Below are positions 26,101 to 41,100 of a stretch of 64,000 bases of DNA, in pieces. Location: assembly GCA_037127315.1 (NCBI GenBank), contig JBBBDQ010000225.1, positions 1,478,501 through 1,542,500 on the forward strand, written 5' to 3'. Each line of letters starts with the position of its first letter. Position 1 is the stretch's first letter. Under the pieces are notes generated by a model. That model did not search any database, was not told the DNA's origin, and saw only the letters and a list, made by a program, of their open reading frames with translations. Made by a program: the position numbers and the translations under genes. The DNA is from Ascarosepion bandense (Eukaryota; Mollusca; Cephalopoda; Sepiida; Sepiidae).

Positions 26101-29100
26101 CATACTCTTACTACACCCTAAAACAGCAATTCTCAAACTAGGGGAAATTTCCTGGTACCAGAGGGGAAATAATTACACTACCTACTAAATAAAATCTCAT
26201 ATGTTGCACACTTCCCTAAAGTAACCCTGATATTGATACACTGGTGCAGAAGAAGCAGCATCACCCTTCTCACTAATTTAATTCTGAAGTAGAAGAGCAA
26301 ACAAAAGTCCTTTTATTTGTTACTAACTGCTCTCTATCCACTTTACTCTGTAACTATAAGTTTACTTTCTCTTACATGAAGGGGGAAATCTGGATGGTTG
26401 AACTGGGTGTAGGGGGAAATGACAGAAAAAAGTTTTGGAACCACTGCTCTAAGACTTCCGGTTATCCTGCAACCTCCCAGTCCCTAATATCTATATATAC
26501 TTAATAATCCTTAATAAAATGTTAAACTGACAACGTGTCTATTGCCTGTCCAGCATGTATTATTTTGGTTTCAGCACATGGTCTATCAAACCTGATGTAC
26601 AACACCTTTATCAAAGAAAATTCACTTCTAAAGAAACAATATGTTTTTTATTTATGTTTTTTAAGCAAATACCCAGTGAATTAAAATAGAATAAACTCAA
26701 TAATTTGTAATATTGTCAATTTCTAATACTCAAAGTAAAAATAATTAACCAAGAAGTTTCTAAATTTTGTACTTGTAGGATTCATAATATATACATAGAT
26801 TGGATAGATTATAATATTTCTATTGAGCAGTGATTATTCAGATTTTGATATTTTGGGTTTGTATATTCATTTTCTTAAAAAACATTTTTAAGCATTACTG
26901 TTTGATAGATAGGACTTTTTTTTTTCAATAGTAAATTACCATATTCAGATTAGCTTTTAAGTGTTTTAGCATACTTTTCACTATCACTTTGAAGAGTGGT
27001 TTATTATAGTTTTCCTTTGTTACTTAAATGAAATTTCACAAGACTAATATTCTTTAAGACTAAATATTTTTCTCTTAATTTCATTAGCAAGTTCTACTTT
27101 GATTATATTTATTGCATTATCATACATTTTGTCAGGTTTATCATTAATGTATGTTGCTATGATTGTATGCGTTAGAAGGAAGAAAATTTTATTTTAAAAT
27201 GTCTTAGCTCTCAATATGAAATTCATACTCAAATACATTTTAGAATTTGTGTTATCAGTCTTGAATTAACTCTAACAGACATAAAGCTCAAAAAGGGATA
27301 TAGTCTTCACATTTGAAAGGCTTCAGTAACCTTACCAAAATGTAGTGATGCATAGTTTTATAATGTTGATCTTTTTTTAAATGGTGATCATCAAGGAATA
27401 TCAATAGTTTCTGAAATAAAAATGTAGTTTCCATAATGCTTGAAAACCCTTTACAACATAAATTTGTTATGCATATTTTTTTTTTTACATTATTTACATT
27501 GTTCAGACTATTGTCCTCATCTTTATTGCTATGTTCACAACGTTTCGGCTGTTGTATAAGTGGCATCATACATGGAATGATAATGTGAGTGAAAATAAAA
27601 GGGTTCAGTTTGAAATTTCTAGCACCTGAAGAAGATTGGAGCATAAAACAGCCAAAGCATCATAAAAATGGCAATAAAGATGAGGAAAATAGAACAAACA
27701 ATGTAAATACTGCCTCATCTCAGAAATATAGACAAATTTATTTCTTTGTATGCAAAAAGGTTAACTTGTCATTAATAAAAAAAAACAACAAAAAAAAACG
27801 AATGATGGCTATAACATTGTCAAAAATTTTCCTCTCTGTAACTTTTATCATGTTAAAATTTAAATGATTTTAAAAATATTTACTATCTTTTAAAAAAATA
27901 GTGAAAGTTAATTGTAGAATAAATTATCTTTCTAAGCTAGGTAGATTGAAAGTAATTTTAAATTACTAGAGAAACTTGGCAATATCATAAATTTATAACT
28001 TTGTAGTGATAAACTTATGATATTGCAAAGTTTGTCTAACAACTTTGGAAGGTAGAATTTTATTTGAATTCTTCTATCATTTTGGATAGTTTATCTTCGA
28101 TTATAAAAGATGTTAAACAAATCATCACTTAAGCAAGAGTTACATGGTTAATTTTTTATAATTCTCATTTATTCAGATTCATCCTTTTATCATATAGGGT
28201 ACCAGGCATAAATCCTGTGATTGTTGTCTGACATGAAATTTGGGATAAACAAGAAAATTTTCCATGATGTCACTAAATTACATGAAAGAGTAGATGACAG
28301 GAAATTTAATATAAGCAAGTAATTTTTTTTCAAAAGAGACTGAGAAAGAGCATTTCAACTGTTGATATTGGCAACACTCTCTTTGCTTATTCCTTATTAA
28401 TTTTTTTTTTTTTGTTCGATGGATTTTGTGCCTGGGTTGTTGGCACATATGAAAGACAGATATCACATATACTCTCTGTTCATAAGTTAGGAGTTTTGAC
28501 TGCAAACATATACTGCTCTTTTGAAATTAATGCGATGAATCAAATTTCACTTTTAGCATCTGTTCTGGTGAACAAGTTGATGCTGTTTTGTATTCACTGG
28601 AATAAATCCTTTGTTAGATATTAACACAATTCTCTTCTATATTATGTACTAATTGAAACTATGGGGATTACATGTAAACAAAATCACCAGACAAAATATT
28701 ACTGAAGCTACAGCTGGTGTAAAAACCAAGAAAAACTGAAGAAATTTAATTGCTGAAATTGATCTATTAACTGCAATAATTAATAAATTCATGTACTTAG
28801 TGGCATGAGGTTTTGAATATCAATAAAAAGTACAGTAACAAATGTAGTTTCTTTTGCTATAATGATGTACTGAGAATCACTGTATTACTTTTTGGTGGTA
28901 TCATATTTTATTTGGTATTTCTCATAGGTTACATTTGGTTCTATAACAAATGATTCTCTAAATAATTTTTGGCAATAGTTTCAAGAAAAGGTCATACATG
29001 TAATAGTCTCTTCTATATTTTCATCTTTTGGGTATGATGAGAAACTGCATCCAGCAGTAAGGCCTCTGATTGAGAGGTTGTGAGGAGGGTGGACCACCTC

Positions 29101-32100
29101 TTAATTGCTGCTATTCCCAGCCTGACCCAGGGTGGTAGACCTGTTAGGTTACCAGCTATGTGCAAATAGTTGACTCCAAACTGGCATCAAAACACAATGA
29201 AATTATAAAAATACATTTTTGAAGGAAAAAACAAAATAATATTAACAGCAATACATTTGACTCTTGATAAAAACTTACTTTACATGCATCAATGAAACCT
29301 GATCTACAAATTGATTTCAGACAAAGAATACTATTTTATTTCTATGAACCTATAAAAATCTTGTCAGCATTAAATAAACTATTGAGGTTGATATACCATA
29401 AAACAAAATAAATCTAAATATGCTACATTATCTAGGAACAAAATTTTAATGAACACGTCAAAATTTTTATCTTTTATGGGGAATTCTGAAATATTTAAAT
29501 CACTTTCATATTTAATACAATTTATATATCCTTCATAAAATTTTTTAAAAAATCTTCCAAATTTAATTAAGACTAAATTATCAATTATTTACATTTTTAA
29601 ATTTAGTATATTAATTTCAAATTAAAGTGTAAGTAAATAAAAACTTGCTCCAAAAGTAATGCCTTCTATTTATTTCCATGGTAACAATGACAGAAGACGC
29701 ACAATAAAACACATAGAGAAAGTTTTCCACATGGTCACCACTATTGGATATGCATTTTCAAGACACTCTTTATTTCAAAGTTCATGGTTATTGAAACTCA
29801 CAATGCAACATATCCACTGTTTGGTCTCCATAAATTTCAGCAAGTATCAATGAATGTCAGTAGATTAAATTTTCCACATGGAAGAACTCAATGTTACACA
29901 TTTTGCCTTGTGCATGTTAGACACCATTTTGTCAAAATCCTGCTCAGCTTCTAATTGTAACAAGTAATCTCTATTAACATACTACCACCACCATCTGCCT
30001 CATGTCATGTGCCAGTAAAAATAAAATAGAAAGCATTACTTTTGGAACTATCATATCTACTGACTTTCCAAACATCTCATGATATTTGTTGTTAGTATCA
30101 TTATATTTTTTTTTATCTACTTTGTTTTACCAAAACCTAGTTGCTGTTCATTCATGTAGTGAGAAAAATACTGTGGCCTCATAAATTTTAGTCCTGTTCA
30201 CTTTGATATATTATTGTTTCTGTAAATAAAACCAAATATTTGTGTTTTCATTCAGTTTTACACTAAATTATGACTATCATATAAAAACAAATACATTCTC
30301 TCTAGAGTGTTTTTTTATTAATGCTTCCTGGTGGAACAGCCCCAGCCTAGGTATTTCCTTTTGTGTTGCATCCTCTGAATTTTTAAAAATTATAAAGCTT
30401 TTTGTATTTTTACAAGTTTTACTGTATATTGCTGTGAGGATGATTTTGTTTTCTCTCTCTCTCTCTCTCTCTCTGATGCTGCATCTTGATGGAAAATGTT
30501 TTCCTTGCCTTTATCTCTTTTTCTTTTTCAATATTTCTAAAATTGATAAAGCTAACAATCATAGTAATTTTGAATTCTTCAGTGATTGCCTCCTAGGCTT
30601 TTTTTTTTTTTTTTTTTTTTTTTTATGCTGTTCATATTGAGCAACTAAATATTTTCAAGGTTTATCCATTCTCAAATTTATTCTTTTTCTCTTTCTTCTT
30701 TGGGCGCATTTCTATTTTTAATTTTGCTCTCATTTCTCTGTTTGCATGCAGAAGATACTTCAATAAGCTAATTTCTCCTTTCCTATGCTAATTTTTGGTT
30801 TCTCTCACTATATTGATTTTTAGCCTATTCTTTTTGTGTATGTACCTCTATATATTGGTCTTGATCTTAGTTAAATCTTTTTTATTCATCACTTTCTTTT
30901 TATTTACTGCCCATCTCTAACTCTTTTTTATTTTTTCAATTTGTATCTGCTAATGCAGTCTTTACTCACCTTAACTACCAAGTTTCTTGTTCTAAAATAA
31001 GAAGTGAAACTTCCATCTGGTTATTGACATGATACTTTTTCTTACTTATCATTTTCTGTAGCTTTTATATTGAAAACAACAAATGAGCAAAGTTGTTTTT
31101 TGTGTTACTCTTTTCCTAGCGAAATTAAAAGTTTTTTTTGCTGTTCTTTCTATGAGAAGGAAAATTCTATTTGTTTAGATATTTTATACGCAATCTTAAT
31201 CTGTAGTGATATTAAAAATTGATAGGTTTGTTTATCATCTTGATAAACTGAATTTAGCAGAGTATACTTTACTATCTGTATATAAAAAAACACTTAATCT
31301 GTGAAATCTTTTATAGAAACATTTCTTTTTAAATGAGCCAAATTTACAATTTCTAGTTTTCATACTGTATTGGTAAGGTTAACTGAATATCCAAAGAATG
31401 CAATTTCTTTTGAGGAATTGAAAAATGGAATGAGAGAATAATCATTGTTGCTTGGTTACTGATATTTTAGTATCTGTTTGTAGATACATTTTGTAGATAC
31501 AGATGCACTATAAATGTATCTGGTTGGAAAGACCTAAGGATAAAATCTCAGACATTTCTTTTGATTATCAGTTTTGTATAACACAATATTGTCCTGGTGA
31601 ATAAAAGTAGTTGACTGAAAGAATAAATATACTACAGTGATTTTTATGTAAATAGGAAATTAAATATTTGTATTTTTGTTTGAATATTCTGAAGATGATT
31701 AGTGAATATTGATACCAAAAGCAAAAAAGAATGCTACTGCAATTATTACATGGCCTATTTTTTCCTCAAGCATATCTCTTTATATATTAAAGTTGTTAAA
31801 CAGCTAAAATAAGTATTTGTTAGATTCAGTTTATAGCTACTAGATATAAAGGAGTATTTTTGTGATAGTGGTAGGGAAATTATTTAGCAACAAACTTTAA
31901 TTTTTTTGATGATGAATTACTATTATTATATACTGATTGTATTTAAATTTTTAATACAATAATTGATCTTCACTTGTCAGGAAAGCATGGGCCAAAGATG
32001 GACTGAGTTTATATTAAAAAACTAATAGTTAAAGTGGATATATTATTAATTCATAGAAAATTTGAGAGAATTTTACAGCTAGTTTTGATAAAAAAAAAAA

Positions 32101-35100
32101 TTCTTAATCAGTAGACTAGGAAATTCATTTAAAATTATGGCTATATACATTGCTGAATGCACCTGACCCTTAGTGCCAGGCAAGGTTTTGAGATTTATCA
32201 GTACCACTAACTTGGAGCTCCCTAGTGATATCATAGCATAAAACTTTATAAGTTGAAAGATTTCAATTGCATAACCTATGATAGATATTCTTGTCACCCA
32301 AATGGGCCTGGTGGTTTATAATATATATTTGAATTGTTCACTTATCGGAACTTCAGAGATTATAAAAACTAAAGTAGATGCAAACCCAACCTTGATGTGG
32401 AAATTATTAGTTGGGTCCCTCCCCCCTAATAAGGCAAGTTTTTAAATTTAAAAAAGAATTATTTATTATTTTTTTTTTTTTCAACATTTAATTTCATTGA
32501 ACAGCATATTTATCATTTTGTTCCACAATCATATGCCATCTTTATAATTCTATCCTCTCAAAACTTTTTCTTTCTCTCATCAAAGAACTGTTCTATGTAC
32601 CTTTCTGTAGCTAAAGAAAAAAAATGAATTTTTTTTTCATTCCCACTTTTGTATAGACAAGTAAATCTTACTAGCCAAAGTAACAATTCTTGTCTGGTTA
32701 TCAAAGAAACATGCAATATAATGATAGTATATTACATACTTTCTGTTAACTAATCTCAGACAGATTCAGTTAAAAGTAAACATTTTTAATGCTAACAAGG
32801 ACCTAAGTCTACTGTATGCACAATTTCACTGAAAAATGAACACAATTTGTCTCTAATGGAATATTTTAAGCAATGATGCGCAATGAATTATAAATTAATC
32901 TCTAGTCTTCTTTCTTGTATTGTGACAGTTATCTTGACAGTAATTCTCTATAATCAATTTATTAGTCTTAATTAGAAATCTGCATTGATGTTGACAAAGG
33001 TACTCCATTTTTGTACAGTGTATCATCATGCAAAACATATGGCTACAGCAGCATTGTGTTTTAATGGATAATCCAGCATAATTTTTTCTATGTTGTTATG
33101 AAGTGTTATTTAAGTGTTAGTGCTGTTATGCATCTGTTTACATTACAGGCTTTTCCAATTATACAATAATGTAACACTGTAATCTCAAACTATGTAATGC
33201 TTTATATACTGAAACAGAATCTACCAATCTATTCACTCTACTTGATAGTCTTCCCAGCTGTCAGCTAAGTTGTTTCATGTGTTTCCATATATTTGAATTT
33301 CCATAGCTTAAATTACAAATCATTATTTTTCATGACTACTGCATCTCCTTTGAATTCTGAATGCGTTTTGGATCATATTTTGCTTTTTCTTTTTGAATGG
33401 CTTATTCTTTCTTAAACGCTGTTGTTGCTATAAAGTTAAGAAAATAAAACCTGAGGAATTAATCAATTACACTGGTCAACACAATTTTTGGTGCCAAGAA
33501 CAAAACAAGTTTTTTAGCTAATTTGATGGTGCTGATTCTGAAAATATACTTAAGATTTTCATGGTTAGCTATCGCTCTTGCTCTACTGAAATTGCTCATT
33601 TTTGGAAAAAAGTCTAATTTATGATATTGGCTGATTGTAACATTTAGTTAATAAAGATTGTAGAAATCCATGAATTTTCAGGTAGGTCGAGCAATTTGTC
33701 AGCTCCATGAAATAAATTTTTTTATAAGAAAGTGTTTTTGAGTCAAAAATTTTAAAATCAAACTACTAAATTTTTCCAATTTATTACCAAAATTCAAATT
33801 AACTGATAAACCTTATCAGTATTACACTAATATGAGTATTAAAGTTCATTTTTTACATAGCCATCTAGATAAATTTCTGGATAATTGTGACGGTGCGAGT
33901 AATGAGCAAGGATAAGAAAACAATGGAAGAGCTTTACCAGAGAAGCTGGAGCAAACAAATGATGGCTGACTACTGCTGGAGTATCAAAAGGGACTTAAAT
34001 AATTTTGAACATGACAGGCAATCAAAAAAGAAAATTTTTATCACAGTTCTTATGTTTGTGAAGGTTTTATTTCTGCTGTGGGTTTATTAAATGATTTGAT
34101 GAAAATACTTGTTGGTCTTGGTATATTCAATCATGTTATTTTTAAAGACTTAGGGTCTGATTGTTATTCAAAAACTAGTATTTCTCAATAAGCAGACCAA
34201 TATTTGTTGGTTTAAATACAAATTGAGAGGTTTCTATGATTTTACTTTGAGAAATATTACTATCAATCAATATCAAATATACAGAAAACAAATGAAAAAA
34301 TGTTGTGTTTTCATAAATGAGGCATTTCTGTACAGTAAGAAACGGTAGCTAATTAAAAAAAGTGAGGTCATTTACAAATTTACCCTCAAATTCGCTAAAA
34401 TAGATGTTTGGTGTCAAAACACCATTTCAAAAAACTTTTTGACCAGTGTTATATATCTTATTTGTTTAATTCACAATTTTCACATGAATATCTTCACATT
34501 TCTAGAAATGTTCACTTTTTAGCCACTACATTCAAAACTTATGTGAAAACTATGATACTAGAAATATCATTTGATATTTTATGTAAAAAAAAAAAATAAA
34601 AATAAAAACAAAAAAAACATTTTTGACTTTGACTAAACATATTTTCTTTCTTGAGACTGGTATCTATGATATGCGCAACATCCAGAATCAGTTTTCTCAG
34701 GCAACTAACATAATGATTAGGTAGCAGAAACACCCTAGTAGTATGGTTGAAATTTCAATAATGAATGATTAAAGTATTTTATTTATTGATTTAACTATTT
34801 TCCCCTTTTGTAATTGATTTGAACACTTTGAAATGCTTCACTTTCAACTATAACTTATTTTTCAGGGATTATTTGAACCAAGCTATTGCTTCTTCTTCTT
34901 GAACCTTTTTCATGTCCTTTTGCTTGAAGCCTTAGCATATCTCACCTTCAGATACTTTGGGACAGGATGGATGCCATACACTGTATCTGTTATGCTATAC
35001 TCAATTGTGCAAGTAAGTGAAATTATTTTAATATTTGCTAGAAAAGATGTCATATTTGTGACTATTCTGTCATCTTTCTAATGATTACTATAAGAATAAT

Positions 35101-38100
35101 TATTCTATTTACATTATTCGGACTATTGTCCTCATCTTTGTTGCCATTTGTACAATAGTCTGAATAATGTAAATAGTGTAAATACTACCTCATCTCAGAA
35201 ATATAGACAAAAATAATTATTGCTAAGTCTTTTGTACACACTTTTTAACTTGGTTAATTTTACACTGAATTTCTTTCAAAGGAAAGAATTCTTTCTTATA
35301 TTGCTTTTTGTTCATGTTTGGGTAGACAATCAAGAATCACCATGAACAAGCAATATGAATGGGATAACTTGTACTCAGTGGTGGCTTGTGGCTAAAATTA
35401 CTGGGGGTGCTATTTCAGAAGACTTTTAGCCATTGCTTTAATAGTGTGTAAAATAAAACAAGCACATAAAAAGAACATTTATACACAAATTTGGTAAATT
35501 CCTAAACAAAAAATTTTTTTTTTTTAATCATGTCACCACAAGAAAGGCATTCCACTGCCACTATAGCGCATGGGGTTACATAGAATGATTGGGTATAGGA
35601 AATGTCAGAAGGAGGGTGATAGATGACTTAGGATGTACATAGGGAGAGAGTTGGAGAGAGTGGGTGTGAGTTAGTATGTTAGGAAGTGTCTATTGACCTT
35701 ACATTTAAACTCCTGGAGGTTGTAGCCATTGGGAAAACAAGCATGTGGTAGGGAATTCCACAGGTGGGAAGTGCGAGGAAAGAAGCTGTTGGAGTAGAAA
35801 TTGTGGTTACATTTCATCGGTTTCAGTGTAAAAGGGTGGGACCTAGTTGCCAATCTAGTATCTCGTGCAAATTCACATCTAGGAGGCACCAGTGATTTAA
35901 GTTCGTCAGAGCAGAAGCCATGAAAGTATTTATAGAAGAGGCACAGGGAAGCCACGTCACGCCGGTGAGAGATACTGCAGGCGGTCAGCCAAGTCGGTAT
36001 CAATCACATTACAGATTCTTCGCTGTATTTTGTCAAGAACCCCAAGGAGAATAGAAGGGGCACCCGACCAGATGTGACAGCAGTACTCAATACACGGGCG
36101 GATGGTGGATTTATATAATTGCAGGATAGATTCAGGCGGAAAGAATTTCCGGGCCCTGCACAGAGAGCCGACTTTTATAGCTGCGGATTTAGCAACGGAT
36201 TCGATGTAGTCATTCCACTTGAGGTCCACTGAGTGTCAGGCCAAGCAGGCGTAGTGATTTACTCACTGGGAGGCAAGCCTGTTCCATGCTAATGGGAGGG
36301 AGGTACGGTTGTCTGTGGTGGTTAATTGACAGCAGCTTTGTTTTGGAAGAATTGAATTTTACGAGCCATTTCTTACCCCAATCCACCACAGATTGGAGGT
36401 CCTTCTCAAGCTCGGCCATAAGGTTCGCCTTGTCACCAACATCAGATTTTTGATCGAGGCAAGAGTAAACTGTGGTATCATCGGCGTACATGCCTACTTG
36501 TGATCTTATTTCATCGGGGAGATAATTGATATAGATTAGAAAGAGCGTAGGACCTAGGATAGAGCCTTGGGGTACACCCGCGTTTGTAGGGTAGTTCTGG
36601 GAGGCATGTCTGTGCCTCCCAGAACTTCAGTGTGCGGTTAGAGAGGAATGACCGGACAACAAAAGTCCAGTTATGCCATAGCTTCGCAGTTTCCGTAGAA
36701 GGCCGGCATGCCATACTCTGTCGAATGCTTTAGAGATATCCAAGGCGACAGTTTGGGCTTCATCATTCTTGTCGAGAGCCTGGTATATATACTCGGTGAT
36801 GGTCGTTAGCATATCAGCAGTGGACCTGGTGAAGCGGAAGCCATACTGTTTGTCCAAGAGGAGCCCATGGGCTGTGAGATGCTGAACGACCTCGGCATTG
36901 ATAATGGCTTCGAACACTTTGCCGAAGATCGGAAGAAAGCTGATGGGGCAGTAATTTGCAGGGTCCGATGGTTCACCAGTGTTCTTGAATATTGGAACCA
37001 CAGAAGAAGACTTCCAACAGGTAGGAAAGCAGGAGAAATTGTTACAGTTCAAGCTTGATCCCTTCAATTAAAAATGAAATCTATTCTTATTTTACTTTGA
37101 GTGAAAAGGTTAATAATTTTCTCCTTGATCCTTGGATAACTGTTGAGGAATTTTTTCTCCATTTAGTCTTTCAATATTAATAGAGCTCCTTAGAAAAGTT
37201 CTTATTCTTTTCAGTGTTGAAAAGCAGAATTGTAGCTTTGATGCAGTCATGGGAATTGTCAAGAGGATTTTTATCAGTTTTGTAATTTCACTAAGAACAC
37301 CATTTAGGTTAGTTTTCCAAGATAAATTTCAACAGCTCAATTAATTTAAAATACTCATGCATATAAACTCTACAATAGAACACTTCTAGTTCAATTTCAA
37401 GCTTTTGTCAAATATAGGATCTGCATCAGTGGTAAGTATCATTTCTTCTGTTGGCAGTTTATTCTTAAAACTAGTGCAGCTTTTTTTGTTGAAAAATTTA
37501 GCAGCTACTAAGTGTTTTGTAGAAGAATATGTCCATTATATCAGCACACATGCAGTCACATACTCCTTTTGCTTCTGCCATGAGTGTCTTTGAAGGATTC
37601 TCACAGTACTTTGAGTTTCTTATTTCTAAAATAGCAGTTTTGAAATCAGTTGTATATTTATTAACTTCAAACACACCAATTTCTCATGATTGCATTAGTT
37701 TGTAAATTACTTCAAGATGAGGCATAATCTGATGAAAAAGCTCTAACCAAAATAGGAATTTATCATCATTCAGGTATTGTAAAATTCCTGTTGCTTCTGA
37801 AATGGTTTGGTTTGATTTGCATTTGATGTTAACTGAATTTCAGTAAGGTAGCATTTTAAAGGTTGCAAACTTTCATGTACTCTGTTCAAGGTTTGTATGT
37901 TAAAAATGAGACTGGATGGTGATATCCTTTTTGAAAATGGACACACATTGTGGTGGTCTTGAGAAGAATGTTGGAATAGCCAAAATGTTAGAAAAATATT
38001 CTTGCATTCAGTGTTATACTTTGCATTTCTCATTATTAATTTAATGTGCACTACTATAAACTGGTTTCATTTTTGCCATTAACTCCTTTTTTGCCTTTAA

Positions 38101-41100
38101 TGATATTTGCACCATCAAATGTTTGAGCTATCAGTTTTTATCAATTTCTTTGAAGGATTATGTTTAATTGTTCTAGAATATGATTTAATATGTCATCTGT
38201 GGTTTGATTTTTTTGGAGTAAGGAATCCCCAAAGATGCTCAAATATTTCTTTATTCAACACGTACCATAGAACAATGGCCATTTCAGTATTGCTCCAAAA
38301 CATCTGTTGTGTCATCAGCCATGGCGGCTACAATTCTAATTTCTGTCCTTATCATCTCATGGTATATTTGTAACAGGTAGTCAAGTATCTCATTGTGAAT
38401 GATCTCAGAAAAATCATTGAATACCGTACTGGTTTCTAAGCGATTCTTCAAATTTACATTTAATTTACATGTAAAATTTATTAATCTCTTAAATGCTCTT
38501 GGATTTACTGATGTAACACCTTTTTTATCAGCCTATGGTTCACTGGAACCACAGATAGCTTCTTTCTCTCTCTCAGGTTTTCTGAAACGTTCAACACTGC
38601 AGCAGATTTATGAATTAGTCTCCTCAACTTTCAGCCTGCTCTGCCTCTGCGTTGTGATTAGTTTGATCCCAGACAGGCCAAGATTCATCATCAGTATCCC
38701 ACCTCAGGTCAGTTCCAACAGAGTGAAGACATACAGTTAATAAAAAAAAATACTCAGAGAAAAATGATGAATAAAATATATCACAATTTATCGCAAGTAT
38801 AATATACAATAATTTTGTTAGTAGTGTTTCACATGCAAGATTGTCAATCTAAATTGTCCTTAAATCGGACGTGACATTTAGTTAAACTGGTAAGAGTTGG
38901 CTGGTGTACATATAAAGGTGTTTGTTTAGTTGATTTTGGTAATTTTTGGGTAAGTCTGGCTCAAGGCTGATGTTGGAGTTACACTTAAGCAGTTAGTGAT
39001 GTGCGGTTGGAGTCTCTGCTTATTCTCTCGGTCCAAATCTCAAATCTCTATCTGTATAATTCGTTTTGTGCATTCACTTTTATTGGTGTCGGCCCAGAAC
39101 TGGTGTGGAGGTATGTGGTAGTTGGGGAATTAGAAAAAAAGAAATGTTATTTTCCAAACCTGGTGATCTCCCGCTATTTTGGGTAATACTTGCAGGCAAT
39201 GCTCTTCCCACAACTCCTTCCTCCTTTCATTGCCTGCGCCCGCGACTCCCTGGTGGCTGCAGGCAGGTCCTTCTACCTCCTCTGTATTACTTTCTTAAAA
39301 AAACAAAAAACTATCATTCACATGCACTTTTTCTTTCTCTTTTCTGGATTAAAATTTTAGCGCGTTAGCGGGATCTCTTGGGCCTATATCATTCAACACT
39401 TACAAATTGTTTTTACTCAAAACAAATTTATCAGCTAAATTCCCTATGCATGGTTTCGCATTTCAAATGCCTGATCTTTAATTGAGTAACCTTTTCACCT
39501 CTTGGACTTAATGTCTTTACAGCTTCTTTCGTTGGCCAACTATCAACACCCAAATCAGATATTGTCCCTGGCAGACATCCAACTTGTTTTCATAAGTTTC
39601 AATCCCTGGGAACTTTTTTTATAGTTTAACCCTTTTCATGTGAAGTTTATCAGTATATTTTTCTTATATTCAAATTAAAATTTGTTAATTACCAGCAACC
39701 AAATAATGTCATATCTTTCCCTTACTCTTCCTGTCATTTACCAATAAATGACATCGCAAATTCCAAATTTTATCAATACACTATTTTCTATGCATATTAA
39801 TTCATGCAGTACAAATAAAGAAAATGGTTTTCATGTAGTATTTAAAAAAATGTTCTTAAGTTTTTTCCTTTTCATGATGTTTTTTTTTCTTTCTTTTTTT
39901 TTTTTTTACATGCAACATTTTTCCTTTTTTTTTCTTGCAATATTTATAGAAGTACACATTGGGAATGTGTATAGGTATGTGTGTGTATGTGTATCTTATG
40001 GTTTGTTCTTTTCTTAACAACCCCCCCTACTATCAGCTCTTGTGGTTCATTTAGAATCACAGGTAGCTTCTTTCGCTCTCTCTCTCTGGTTGTTCAAAAC
40101 ATTCAACACAGTCGTTGATCAATGAATTGATTTCTTTAGCCTTCAGTCTGTTTTACCCCATGTTGTGATTAATTGATTGCTGACAGGCTGAGATTTGTTG
40201 TCAGTATCCTGCCTCGATTCAGTCTGAACAGAATGAAGGTGTACAGTAATAATAAAAAAATTAAATAAATACACAGAAGAATGATGAATAATATTAAAAA
40301 AAAAATTGATTTATCTTGAATATATTATACAATGACATTGTTAGTAGTATACATGAAGGGTTGTCTGTCTAACTTGTCCCCAAATTGGATGTGACACTTG
40401 GTTAAACTGGTAAGGGTTATATTTAACTGAGTTTGTTCAGTTGATTTTTGGTAATTTCTTGGAAGTTTGGCTTAATGCTGATATGTCGGAGTTATGCTTA
40501 GGCAGTTAGTTATGTGCGGTCAAATCTCAATCTATCCTCTCAGCCTGAATCTTGGATCTCTCTCTATGTCTCTTTGTGCATTCACTTTTATTGGTATTGG
40601 TCCAAAACTGGTGCAGAGTATTAAAAATTATATTTTCAACTTGGTTGTCTTCCCCTGTCTCTGGTAATAGTTGCAGGCAGGTCCCCCCTCCTCTTCCTCT
40701 GTATTGCTTCCAAAAAAACTTCACTTTTTAACTGGAACTTTGGCCAACTTTCAACACTTAAATTAGATATATACCCAGCCAGACATCCGACTTGTAACAA
40801 AGTTTAAATCCCTAGGAATATTTTTATACTGGTTAACTCTTTTCATGAGATATGTATTAGTATACCTCTCTGTATATCTAAGTAATAAAATTTATTATTA
40901 ATTACCAGCATCCAAATAATATCACAATTTTGGTTACCATTCTTCTCTCTCTATAAGGAAGTTCTGTTTGTTTCTTGACAGGAATTGGCTCTTCTTCTAT
41001 TTCTGCTGCCAAGTTCAATCTGGTCTTCTCTTCTTCTTGATCTGATTTGCTTGGGCAAGGATCTCTGAGTGATATCCCTCTTTCCTGCTGTTATACACCC

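Larger units (their letters stand above)
24554..34865 (+). other. FADS-like: Intron 2 (10.3 kb)
   Basis: Bounded by GTTAGT and TTTTTCAG. Nothing recognisable beyond short AT-rich simple sequence in 25400-26110, 26460-27470, 27730-29030 and 30640-33880. Confidence 0.85.

Noticed and set aside
27288..27644. 118-codon minus-strand frame
   Set aside because: It overlaps the inverted-repeat element and has no protein-like motif.
30242..30640. 132-codon open frame on the + strand
   Set aside because: Phe/Ser/Leu-rich translation of T- and CT-repeat DNA; no domain, no splice support.
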